From Euborellia annulipes (lineage: Eukaryota; Arthropoda; Insecta; Dermaptera; Anisolabididae): a stretch of DNA of 64,000 nt. The notes under the pieces were generated by a model, which saw nothing but the letters and a program-made list of their open reading frames with translations, was not told the origin of the DNA and made no database searches. Location of the stretch: contig JAKCPI010002967.1 in the NCBI GenBank assembly GCA_023213315.1, positions 1-64,000 of the forward strand. Direction: 5' to 3'. Positions 1-9,903 of this stretch are shown one piece after another. Position numbers and translations under genes: made by a program. Position 1 is the first letter of the stretch. The number at the start of each line of letters is the position of its first letter.

Positions 1-46
1 TAGGTCGTTTTTTGCTAGGAACCCTCGCTTTGTTGTTTTAATTTAG

Positions 47-129
47 GATCCAAACAGAGAGCTAAAATGGAAGATTTTCTCGTTGAAATCTACCATGAAC
101 GATTCATAAGAAGATGCGATCAGATCTGA
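47..129 (+). CDS. Possible 3' terminal coding exon, unidentified protein
   Basis: A pyrimidine-rich tract ending in AG (positions 31-46) precedes an open frame that runs 27 codons to TGA at 127-129. If the upstream exon supplies one base, the peptide reads SKQRAKMEDFLVEIYHERF and continues to end in RRCDQI. The composition is that of ordinary protein rather than AT-rich noise, and the acceptor looks good. The rest of the gene would lie to the left of the window. I do not recognise the protein. It could be a chance open frame; no second exon is available to confirm the phase. Confidence 0.35.
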
Positions 130-779
130 ATGAAAGATCAAAGCTCAGGTTCTCAAGTGTTCTTGTGTTTCCGAAAATACGTTTTTTTTTACGCTTTTGG
201 GAGTCTGATATGTTTTTGTATCTCTGAGGCTGAATTTGAGGTGGCTCTATGGGTTTAAATGAGTCAGGGAAAGGTTGCAGTTTCTCCAGGAATATCCTGG
301 AGGCTCCAAATTGCAATCCTTTTGAGGCTAGGGACAGACTCGAGGGCTCCACTGAACTGATGGTGGAGACGGGGTCACACACGCATTTATTCTTCGTCTT
401 TTCTGATTGTAGATTAGGTAGGATCTTTTACTGTTTGGCCCCCTCACTCATTTGCTCGTAATCCAAAAAATCAAGTTCATTCTCACTGATAAGATTTCTT
501 CAGACTCCCGGTTTACGTTTTTTTTTTAATTTTATCTCTATTATACAAGAAAGGCAAAACTTTCTTGATCTTTTTTTTATTATTTTCTTTTACTAAAACT
601 CTTTTGTTCTAGTAAATGAAAATAAAATTTTTTGTGTTTATTTTTAATTTAGTGAATACGTGAGTGTGATTTATTGAAAGTGAAAGAAGAGACAAAATTA
701 TCAATTTTCTTGCTAATAAAAGGTAAATATTAATAAATGCTTTTGACCTCTAACTTATTATTCACCTGATTATCCAAAA
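130..779. other. AT-rich stretch, no supported gene
   Basis: This may be the 3' UTR and downstream region of the exon at 47-129; AATAAA-like signals occur near 620 and 712. A minus-strand open frame at 104-382 has a protein-like composition (PPQIQPQRYKNISDSQKRKK) but no convincing splice sites and no homology I recognise. Nothing else is visible. Confidence 0.4.
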
Positions 780-2110
780 CTAATTCTTCAATTTTTTTTT
801 TAGGTCGACTAGTGCATTTTATTAATAAATAAAAAATGATTATCGAAAAATCAAAAGAGAGATGAGTGATATGCTTAGTTACAGCACACTTTATAATGAA
901 TAGCGATGGTTAAAAAGAAAATTGTTTGCTTTTTAATTCTTCAAGATAATAAAAAATAAAAAATAAAATAAAAGTCGCAAAGTTTAATGTGACTTCACAA
1001 CAAATATATTATAATAGAAATCTTGTTATTTGCCTTTCCATGAGATCGCAGTCAAAATCTTATAAATTTCTTCTTTTATTCTTTAATTGAATTTTTTTTT
1101 GTTCACCAAATACTCAAAAGGTAAATTTTTTATTAATATAAAAACTGCGCTGAATGAAATTTTTCTTTTTTATTAATTAAAATGATTCTATTTTCAGGTT
1201 GAACGACGATAATCACAAATTCGATCCACAAGTCAAATGCCATTCAGAAAATTTTTATTTGTCGCTCCCTCTTAAATTTTGAAGTTTATCCAGAGTGACA
1301 AACTTGAATGAAATTAAGCTTCCATTAACCAGCTGTTTTTATTTCATTTTTACATCAATACTCTCTCAATACATCAATAAATGAAAATATTCTTTGCTTA
1401 ACTCCTATCCACACCTGGGCAAAAGGTAAATTTTTTATTAATATAAAAACTTCGCAGATTGAATTTTTTCTATTTTATTAATTAGAATGATTCTATTTTC
1501 AGGTTGACGACGATAATCAAAATAATTTATGAAATGTCACAAATTCGATCCATGAGTCAAATGCCATTCAGAAAGTTCTTATTTGTTGCTCCTTCCTGAA
1601 TTTTGAAGTTTATTCAGAATGACAAACTTGAATGAAATTAAGCTTCCATTACCCAGCTGTTTTTATTTCATTTTTACATCAATATTCCCTCAACACATCA
1701 ATCTTCTTCTTCTTCTTCTCTCCTCGCCTTGGCCCATGATGCGGGGTCGGCGGACATCACTCTTTCCCTCCAACCCTACCATACGATTTTACGACCGGAA
1801 GAAATAGGACAAGTCGGCCCGTCGCACGTTCTGACGCCTGTTGAAAAGAAGAAGGAAGAGACAGACATTTAAAGAACTGAAGGACTGCCTGACCCAGCTC
1901 GTGGTCGCCATCCACGTACCCACAAGATGTGGGCCCCTGAGCAACCCTCAAAATATTATTTTCTTGTCTTGTTCTGTTACCCACACCTAAGGACAGATCT
2001 CTTTACAAATTGAAATTGATGGATAATCAGCAGCTCGTTTGATGAACACAAACTGTTTGAGTAGGGCATTTACTCAATTGATCGAAGAGCTTTAGGAAAA
2101 GGCTCACAAT
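780..2110 (+). repeat. Local duplicated segment, copy A
   Basis: Several blocks recur in the same order at 3895-5790: CACCTGATTATCCAAAACTA at about 763 against CACCTGATTTTCCAAAACTA near 3905; the block around CTTTATAATGAATAGC (about 890 and 4942); and the block around ACAGATCTCTTTACAAATTG (about 1993, diverged near 5722). Within copy A the block starting GGTAAATTTTTTATTAATAT is itself tandemly duplicated (about 1120-1412 and 1424-1697). The two copies are interrupted by different mobile elements, so the duplication is older than those insertions. Confidence 0.6.
1703..1966 (+). repeat. Interspersed repeat with GGGCCCACATCTTGTGGG hairpin and CTT-rich end
   Basis: A CTT run at 1703-1719 leads into a GC-rich body containing GCGGGGTCGGCGGAC, ACGACCGGAAGAAATAGGAC and GGTCGCCATCCACGTACCCA. 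It ends near CACAAGATGTGGGCCCCTGAG. Related copies lie in the opposite orientation at 36662-36890 and 45591-45812, and partial copies at 17483-17606 and 53917-54000. A SINE or other short non-autonomous element is the likeliest class; I cannot assign a family. Confidence 0.6.
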
Positions 2111-2474
2111 TAATTTTTTTGGGGGGCAAGGAAGGAACCTCTACGCGGTGCTCCCTAGAAACGATGTCTCATCTAAACGACTCGGCTAATCCTTCTAAAT
2201 AAAACACCAAGAGTCTTCAAAGAGGATATGACGATACCTATCAAGATTTATATTATTTTTGGATGAATATAAAGTATATTTATTTTTTTTTTAACTGAGA
2301 GAAGAGATATTCGAATACTTAAAATTTGTACTCTTTGTTTTTAGGAATTTTCCTGTTGAATATCAAGATGGAAATGATGCAAAAACCAGCTTATAAATTT
2401 GAAGTGTTTTTTTTTTCGGCCAACTGTGTACATTAAATAAATTTCAGGGTCTGGCCAATCAATGTAAAAATTGT

Positions 2475-2608
2475 AATTGATAAGGAGCTCAATGAGGAAA
2501 GGCAGCCAGAATAAATAAAAACTTTTATATTATTTCATCTATCTGATGAAATAATATAAAAGTTTTTATTTATGCTGGCTGCCTTTCCTCATTAAGCTCC
2601 TTATCAAT
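2475..2608. repeat. Short inverted repeat (foldback), arms about 64 bp
   Basis: The left arm TTGATAAGGAGCTCAATGAG is complemented by the right arm near CTCATTAAGCTCCTTATCAA, and the arms continue almost without break to a centre near 2541. Transcribed RNA would form a near-perfect hairpin. There are no coding features, and no target-site duplication is obvious. Confidence 0.75.
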
Positions 2609-2760
2609 CATCATCACAGCCATTTCTATTCTTCATTGAACTAAAAATTGTAATACCTACACGTGACAAATTTGATAGTATACTGTTTCCTGGCAATTAA
2701 AATTTCATTTTGTCAATATTCTTTGTAATGAATTTTACACACACTAAAGACTGTATATGT

Positions 2761-3500
2761 GTCATTCCATGCCAAATCGACAAATTTTTTCCTAACCCCC
2801 GCGGATTTCGCTGAAAATTTTTTATCTTTTTTCTACCCCTTATAAGACATTTTTGAGAATTTTTTCAAATTTTTTACCCAACTAAAAAAATGTTATGGAT
2901 TTTTGAAAAAAATTGCTCTTTTTTTTCAAATAACTATAACTTATTTTAAAATTGATATTTCGGACCCCGCAAGGCTATAAAAATTTTGTTTTTTAATGTA
3001 GTTTTCAGAAAAAAAATACAAAAATTATTTCAGAAGCCCGGATATATGAAATATTTCAGTTTTTTTGAAAAAAACCCTAATTTTAAATCGACCATTTTTT
3101 TTTTAACTCAAAAAAAACTTCAACTAATTCTACAATTATCCCCCCCCTAATTTCAAGATGTGCCGACGATTGAAATTAGGAGGGATAATTGAAGAATTAG
3201 TTGAAGTTTTTTTTGAGTTAAAAAAAAATGGTCGATTTAAAATTAGGGTTTTTTCAAAAAAACTGAAATATTTATATTTATATATCCGGGCTTCTGAAAT
3301 AATTTTTGTATTTTTTTCTGAAAACTTAGTTATTTGAAAAAAAAAGCAATTTTTTTCAAAATTCCATAACTTTTTTTTAGTTGGGTAAAAAAATTTGAAA
3401 AAATTCTCAAAAATGTCTTTTAAGGGGTAGAAAAAAGATAAAAAAATTTTCAACGAAATCCGCGGGGGTCAGGAAAAAAATTTGTCGATTTGGCATGGGT
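2761..3500. repeat. Long palindromic element, family related to 11015-12545
   Basis: The left end TCATTCCATGCCAAATCGAC pairs with the right end GTCGATTTGGCATGG. The arms are about 350 bp and meet near 3168. The left arm has about 70 bases (around 2935-3005) that the right arm lacks. Inside each arm the order of motifs (GCTGAAAATTTT, ATCTTTTTTCTACCC, GAGAATTTTTTCAAAT, ACCCAACTAAAAAAATG) matches the palindrome at 11015-12545, so the two are diverged members of one family. There is no coding potential. Confidence 0.75.
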
Positions 3501-3734
3501 GGATTCGGTTGACAGATAATCTATAATTTAAAGGTGTTGATTAAATCACATTAAATAGTAGTGTGTATTATTATATTAAATTCACTGTGACCAGTATCTC
3601 TGAGAGAAGACATTAGCTCCTAGTGCGTGGGGTCCGACCCAAGCAAGAAAAATTTATTTCAAAGGGTAAAGGGGTTGAAGAATAGTAACCAGCAAATTTA
3701 TCGCTCCACCTGACGTCCTTTTATTTGGCAGATA

Positions 3735-3765
3735 TTTCGATGCGTAGGACACACATTATCTTCAG
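3735..3765 (-). other. Hammerhead-ribozyme-like core motif
   Basis: On the minus strand the sequence reads CTGAAGA, then TA, then a six-pair stem (ATGTGT with ACGCAT, loop GTCCT), then C and GAAATATC. The two invariant boxes of a hammerhead core are present. Extra bases lie between box and stem, and the usual following CGTC is TATC. The 5' cleavage strand is not identified. Confidence 0.4.
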
Positions 3766-3999
3766 TGCCGCGGGGATATAGTAGGTGGGCTTAGTCTATT
3801 TATATCAAATGCCCTAGAGGCGTTAAACATAGTGGTGAGGTGCCTTCTCTAAGCTGATGATCGCTCTGTGTCCAAAGCAGAATTTCTGCTTTATAACTTA
3901 TAATTCACCTGATTTTCCAAAACTAATTCTTCAATTTTTTTTGTTTTAGATCAACCAACTTATTTTATTAATAAATAAAATATGGGGATTGACTTCCCC

Positions 4000-4745
4000 G
4001 AGACTTTCTCGTATATTCTTTTGGAATTACGTCTGGGTGTGTGTGTGAACACGATTGCTTAAAAACCAAAGCAGCTAGATCGATGAAATTTGGTATATGC
4101 TCCTTACACTAAAATTGTAGATTTCTATCAACTTTTGGAGTAAATACGTCACTTGGAAGTAGTACTTTACTTAAAAAGTTTTTTCAAAATTTCGAAATTT
4201 TCAATTTTTTTGTTATATTATGATAAAATACTCTATTTTAAAAAGCTTTTATTCTTTGACATTTTTACGAAAACTGAATAGTTTTTGAAATAATCACAGA
4301 AGAAATAGAAAATATTCGTTAATTTTGATAAAAAATCAAAACAAAATCATACAGGTGTCATTAAAAAAAGGATAAATATAAACAAATTCATTTGTTTCAC
4401 AAATTAATTTGTTTATATTTACCCTTTTTTTAATGACCCTGTATGATTTTGTTTTGATTTTTTATCAAAATTAACGAATATTTTCTATTTCTTCTGTGAT
4501 TATTTCAAAAACTATTCAGTTTTCGTAAAAATGTCAAAGAATAAAAGCTTTTTTAAAATAGAGTATTTTATCATAATATAACAAAAAAATTGAAAATTTC
4601 GAAATTTTGGAAAAAACTTTTTAAGTAAAGTACTACTTCCAAGTGACGTATTTACTCCAAAAGTTGATAGAAATCTACAATTTTAGTGTAAGGAGCATAT
4701 ACCAAATTTCATCGATCTAGCTGCTTTGGTTTTTAAGCAATCGTG

Positions 4746-4781
<36 letters not shown>

Positions 4782-4893
4782 TAATGCCAAAAATGGTTTT
4801 TTTTGGACTCAGGGAGGTCTAAAACGTGGAGAAACATCAAAATCTCGAAGTCGAATTTTTTTACGATTACATAACTTTCTCTATACGAGAAAG
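4000..4893. repeat. Palindromic element with ACTTTCTCGTATA ends and CA/GT microsatellites
   Basis: The ends are GAGACTTTCTCGTATA (left) and TATACGAGAAAGT (right). The inner arms (about 4043-4390 and 4395-4745) are near-perfect reverse complements. They contain AGATCGATGAAATTTGGTAT and a (GT)n/(CA)n run at the same place in each arm. The ends resemble the ACTTTCTCTTACC family found later in the window (for example 37038-37735). Confidence 0.7.
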
Positions 4894-5049
4894 TAAAAAT
4901 TATTGAAAAATTAAGAATGACGTGGTTACTTACAACATTCAACTTTATAATGAATAGCCAGCGATGGTGAAAAAGAAAATTTTTTGCTTTTTTAATTCTT
5001 CAAGAGGGCATAAAATAAAAGACACAAAGTTGAATGTGACATTACAACT

Positions 5050-5300
5050 GGACCCTGTTATGCAATGGTGTGTCAAAGACCAAAAAATTAAAAATTGAGT
5101 TAAGCCCGGAATATTGTTTCAAATGCTTTAATTAATAGTATTTTTTATGAAAAATGTCCTAAAAAAATTTATATTTAATGTTACTTGCACAATTGACAAA
5201 AAAAATTATATATAATCCAATGAAAACAAAAAACTTTTTAATGTTGATTTTCTCAAAACTCGATGTTTGGTCTTTGACACACCATTGCATAACAGGGTCC
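5050..5300. mobile_element. MITE with GGACCCTGTTATGCAATGG inverted ends, copy 1
   Basis: The terminal inverted repeats of about 34 bp begin GGACCCTGTTATGCAATGGT and mirror at the right end. The element is flanked by AACT on both sides (5046-5049 and 5301-5304), a 4-bp target-site duplication. Two further copies lie at 31753-32002 and 48508-48758, each with its own A/T-rich 4-bp duplication. It has no coding capacity, so it must be mobilised in trans. Confidence 0.85.
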
Positions 5301-5790
5301 AACTATTAGAATTGAAATCTTTTATTTGCTTTTTTCATCGCCTTCAAAATCTTTTAAATTTCTACTTTTATTCTATTAATATAATGGAATTTTTTTTCAC
5401 ATCAATCAAATGGTAAATTTTTATTAATATAAAAATTGTGCAGATTGAATTTTTTCTTTTTTAATAATTAGAATGATTCTATTTTCAGATTGGATGTCGA
5501 TATTCTAATAAATTTATCAAATTCGATCCTTAAGTGGCATTCAGAAAGTCTTTATTTGTCGATCTCTCTCAAATTTTGAAGTTTATTCAGAATGGCAAAG
5601 TTGAATGAAATAAGCTTCCATTCCAGCTGTTTTTATTTAATTTTTACATCAATACTCTCTCAACAAATGAATGTATGAATATATTATTTTCTCAACTTGT
5701 TCACAAATCCATACCTGAGGATAGATGTCTTTAGAAATTAAAATTAATGCATAATCACCAGCCAGTATGATGGAACAAATTCACTTTTTG

Positions 5791-6096
5791 TGAGTGTGAG
5801 AGAGAATTCACACCCATCAAGATCATTATACTTTTAAAATAGAGCAAAGTATCTTTATTTTAACTGCAACAGCTACACTCGTCTATCCCAAATGAACAAA
5901 TGAACAGAATGCAGTGGTATCTAGTAAATGTATAAAAATAAAAACAAGTGAAAAAGGGTAAAGTTAGATAATTCCAAGAAAATTTAAAATTGACTTAAAT
6001 TGTGTCACTACATCGGATATTATATATATATTGAAACTATGATCGTATAGGTAAGATCATTGTTGAACAAGAAATTATAAAAATAACTAATGTAAT
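5791..6096. other. AT-rich unique-looking sequence
   Basis: No gene or clear repeat boundary is seen. A block near 5864 (CAACAGCTACACTCGTC) resembles one at 53268, which flanks a foldback element there, so part of this may be a relic of that family. Confidence 0.3.
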
Positions 6097-6352
6097 GCCC
6101 ACGGGGCTTGGAGTAGAGGTTAGCGTGCTAACCTCGTATACCAAACGTCGCGGGTTCGGACCCCAGGCAGTCCGATGATTTTATTTAAGCAATTTGGATA
6201 CCAAATGACTTAAATAAGAATGCCTGGACCCTAAATAATATATATTCATAACGGTTATCGTCAAAAGTCTTAAATGGGCTAAGTTGCCGAAAAGACTGTG
6301 TGAATGTGTGTGTAATTGGAAGTGTGAATGTTTTTTTTATAAAAAAAAAAAA
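6097..6352 (+). mobile_element. Complete tRNA-headed SINE with 11-bp target-site duplication
   Basis: The head contains an A-box-like GGAGTAGAGGTTAGCGTG and a B-box-like GCGGGTTCGGACCCC (6149-6163), as in RNA polymerase III promoters of tRNA genes. The body ends with the shared tail box TCTTAAATGGGCTAAGTTGC followed by CGAAAAGACT, then an A run. ACTAATGTAAT flanks the element at 6086-6096 and 6353-6363. A partial relative of the tail lies inside the hAT-type element at 13575-13835. Confidence 0.85.
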
Positions 6353-6497
6353 ACTAATGTAATAATTAATTGTAGATTAATATATTTCATAAATAAGAAT
6401 GATTCACAGGAAGAGAGGATGTCAGCCAAAAGGAAAGCCTATATATCGAATAAAAATCTCCACTTAGAAGACGTTTCTTTTTTTTCGTTTTTAATTA

Positions 6498-6734
6498 CAC
6501 TGTGCAACAAGAAAAAAAGCCCCGAAAAAATTCCTTCAGATTCTTAAGTACCTCCTGAATCCAAATATGACCTTCGTTTTCCCCCAGCACGTACCGTTTT
6601 TGGGGGTAGCCCCCTACTTATTTCCACCCCTTTTCGTTATTTATAGGGCCACGAAAAAAATTTGGAGGGATGAAAATAAATATTTTAGCCTTAACATTTC
6701 TTCAGAAGGTCTAGAGAAATGAAAAGTTAAAAAA

Positions 6735-6774
<40 letters not shown>

Positions 6775-8234
6775 TTATTTGAAATTCCTATCGGGATCCC
6801 CGTTTATTTGCCCGAGGTGCTTTCGTGTACGAAGACACACACCTCAAACCCAACCGGCCTCTGGCCGTAGCCATCTACCGGCACCCCGTGAAGTTACATC
6901 ATTTCCTATCTCTAGCTCCTCCTCCTGCTCTCGTCTCTAGATAGTGAATTAATTCTTATTTCTGGTTCCAACCGGCTCCTTATATCCAACCTCTTCTATG
7001 CTATGGAGGATGTCCTAATTTGAGGAGGGACTCTCTCAGCACCGGCGTGTAGCCTACTCCTTTCGAAGAATGCATCACTGAGAGGGAACCTTCTTTACGT
7101 CCCTTCCACAGGACGGGATGTCACAGCAGCTCCCTCTCCTCGTAGAGTTGCCTGAGGGCTATTGTGGAAAGATCCTATATTCCAATCCAGGGCTTGCTTG
7201 AGGATTTGTTTACATTAAATAAATATTTTTATTTAATGAAAAATCCTGCATGCCAAGGATTTGAACAGGGATCTTCTTTGCAGAAGCTGACACCCTAGCT
7301 CACTACACCAGCGAGCCCTCTTAAAAAACATTAACATTTGGACTCAAGGGGTGGATGTGGGGGAGGATTTTGTCCCTTAAAATGCAAAAAAATCATTATA
7401 AATGATCAATTTTTTCTGATTTTTCCCAATTTTTTCACTGATTTTCTACATATTCCAGCTGACAGACCCACCTCACCCTTCCTTAAACATCCCTCAACTA
7501 AAAAAAAAATATATAGGACAAAGCGAGTGGGGTGTGGGCGATTCCGAAGCCCTTGCAAGAAGAATTTTTTTCAATTATTGACAAGAAACAATTTTACCCC
7601 TTTTGATAAAATATGGCAATATTGAAGGACATAGAAGAATCCGTATATTTAAGTTTAAATTTGTAAAGATCAGCCCAAAAAAATGAAAGTTAGCCGCATA
7701 TTTGCCAATTTGACCAACTGAGCTGTGAATCTTCCATCTTCTTGCAAGGGCTTCGGAATCGCCCACACCCCCACCCGCTTTGTCCTATATATTTTTTTTT
7801 AGTTGAGGGATGTTTAAGGAAGGGTGAGGTGGGTCTGTCAGCTGGAATATGTAGTAAAATCAGTGAAAAAATTGGGGAAAAATCAGAAAAAATTGATCAT
7901 TTTTAATGATTTTTTTGCATTTTAAGGGACAAAATCCTCCCCCCACATCCCCCCTTGGATCCTAATGTTAATGTTTTTTAACTTTTCATTTCTCTAGACC
8001 TTCTGAAGAAATGTTGAGGCTAAAATATTCCTTTTCATCCCTCCAAATTTTTTTCGTGGCCCTATAATTATCGAAAAAGGGTGGAAATAAGTAGGAGGCT
8101 ACCCCCCGAAAACGGTAGGTCCCTACGTGCTGGGGGAAAACGAAGGTCATATTTGGATTCAGGAGGTCATTTTACTTAAGAATCTGAAGGAATTTTCTCG
8201 GGGCCAGAAAAAAGTTTCATTTTGTTGCACAGTG
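6498..8234. mobile_element. Long palindromic element with CACTGTGCAACA ends
   Basis: The left end CACTGTGCAACA and right end TGTTGCACAGTG delimit arms that are close reverse complements over several hundred bases, meeting near 7560-7740. The flanking TTA on both sides (6495-6497, 8235-8237) is a 3-bp duplication like that of PIF/Harbinger elements. That assignment is an inference because no transposase is present. The left arm is broken by a SINE (6739-7320) that is absent from the right arm. Confidence 0.75.
6739..7320 (-). mobile_element. tRNA-headed retroposon inserted in palindrome arm
   Basis: On the minus strand the head reads GCTCGCTGGTGTAGTGAGC (A-box-like) and then CTGTTCAAATCC (B-box-like) around 7250-7320. 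The element ends in a long poly(A), seen as T at 6739-6771. TTAAAAAACATT at 6727-6738 and 7321-7332 is a perfect 12-bp target-site duplication. At about 580 bp it is long for a SINE, and the middle section is unassigned. The matching site in the opposite palindrome arm is empty. Confidence 0.8.
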
Positions 8235-8400
8235 TTATACATCATCAGTTCCTAAGAGATTATTGGCAAATTTCATAAATAAAAACCCAGAAAATTCTGA
8301 TAATTTGAATCAGGTCAGAATAATATATGATAGAAATAATGATGTGCATAAAAAATTTTAACTATTGAAAAGTGTTTAAATGTGTCTTATAAATTGAAAA

Positions 8401-8401
<1 letters not shown>

Positions 8402-8452
<51 letters not shown>
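8402..8452. repeat. (TA)n microsatellite
   Basis: About 25 TA units lie at the 3' edge of the left Penelope-like copy; a shorter TA run marks the same edge of the right copy (about 10989-11014). Open frames through it encode only Ile-Tyr repeats and are not genes. Confidence 0.95.
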
Positions 8453-8454
<2 letters not shown>

Positions 8455-9903
8455 CTGGAAGGTTTCCGCGACCGGATGTATGCGAAGATAAGTTTTCTCG
8501 GGTTGTGTCGCGTGTGATGTTGAGATTTACTCGACGTTTCGGCTCTCCTTTTGGAGCCATTTTCAAGAGTATGGAATTAGGGGGAATTGTTGGGGTGGAT
8601 TGTTTACGGGGTCGCAGTCTTGCTGGTCCCCAGGTCAATTTGGATGCCTCAGAGGCTTGGTTTGGTCTCTGAGAGCAGGAGGAAGGTTGAGTGTGTGTAA
8701 TTGCGTTTGTGTTCGGTTTGGGTTGACTACGGGGCCTCAGTCTGCCTCCCCAAGTCGATGTGTTATTGGTTTGGTTAGTGGATGTGTTAGGAGATTGGGT
8801 TTGTTTCTGAGATTTGGATTGGGTGTGTGTATGTGTGATCGTGTCTGTGTTTGATTTAGGTTGACTTTGGGGCCTCAATCTGCCTACTCCCCCAGTCGAT
8901 GTATTGCCGGATGTTTCCGAGGCTTGTGTTTGTCTTTGAGATGTGTTGGGTTGTGTGGTGGCGGTTTGCGTGTTGATGGTCGAAGTGATTTGTGTTTTGG
9001 TTTGTCTTACTGCTGTGGCGCTCGAGGTCTTGAATGCTCGCTGGCTAGCTGACGACTGAACCTTCTCGGTTGGGTTTGCTGCTTTTATACCTGAGTTAAT
9101 TGGGGTACTAATGGTCATTCCTTTGTTATTGCCTGACCCATTTTTAGAGCTAATTAGTTTCGGAGTGGTAATCCCTTTTTGAATCATAATGGACTGCTTA
9201 ATTAGTGTGGTGGAAGGGGACCCTTTGTTAGGTTTAATGACCTTGCTAATGGAGGTCCCTTTGTTAGTAGTAATCCCTTTTTTAATGTTAGAAGTTTTGA
9301 TAATTGATTGGTTAACGGGTGTGTGTGGAATGTGAAGTGTTTGATCCTTGTCTTTGACCTGCCTGGGTGGTCTTTTTCTCAGCGTTGGAATTAGAGGTTT
9401 CCATGTGGACGGGAAGTTAAGGGCATCGTCTCTTTTGTTTAGACATTCTGGCCTTTTGTGGATTTCTATGGCTTCTCGTGTGATGCGGGTGTGGAAGTTG
9501 TCTATTGATTCTATTGTTTTGCTTTGGTCGAAGTTCATGGTATGGCCAGTTTCATTGTGGTGTTTAACGATGGCTGATTGCGGGTCGAGTTTCCTTAGTG
9601 CTATTTTGTGTTCATAAATTCTAAAATTGATTCGTCTGTTGGTTTGACCTATGTATGACCGGTGACATTCTGCACAAGGTATTTCATAGACCCCGGGGGG
9701 ATTCATTCGGAATGGTGTCTTTCGGGTTTCTTATTAGGTTTGATAGTTTTTGGTGTGTGGTGAAAATGGGTTTTATGTCTTTCTTTTGGAGAATGCGGCC
9801 AATTTTATCTGTTATGCCTTTTATGTATGGGAGGAATGCCTTGTGTGTGTTTGGATCTTCAAGTTCCCTTGTAGTTTGTGTTGGTGGTTTTGGTTTTCCC
9901 GTT
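8453..9903 (-). mobile_element. Penelope-like element 3' part: GIY-YIG endonuclease and tail, frameshifted
   Basis: Reading leftwards from 9903, an open frame encodes the RT-endonuclease linker (LPYIKGITDKIGRILQKKDI). Near 9705 the frame shifts at a run of six C and continues as a GIY-YIG nuclease: PPGVYEIPCAECHRSYIGQT, then R and EH residues, then HHNETGHTMNF. The CxxC in the GIY region is typical of Penelope-like elements. A tail of about 340 residues rich in Ser, Thr, Asn, Lys and Gln follows. The reverse-transcriptase catalytic domain is missing, so the copy is 5'-truncated and dead. Confidence 0.88.

Larger units (their letters stand above)
3895..5790 (+). repeat. Local duplicated segment, copy B
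   Basis: Copy B of the 780-2110 segment, diverged and interrupted by a palindromic element (4000-4893) and a short MITE (5050-5300). Recognisable shared blocks lie at 3895-3985, 4935-5048 and 5305-5765. No open frame is conserved between the two copies, so the unit is probably an old non-coding repeat rather than a gene duplication. Confidence 0.55.

Noticed and set aside
104..382. Minus-strand 92-residue protein
   Set aside because: Composition is protein-like, but it overlaps the likely 3' UTR of a plus-strand exon, starts without ATG and lacks clear splice sites.
8402..8672. Open frames rich in Ile-Tyr repeats and the opposite-strand frames of the Penelope-like element
   Set aside because: They arise from the (TA)n tract and from the complement of the true element frame; no independent coding signal.
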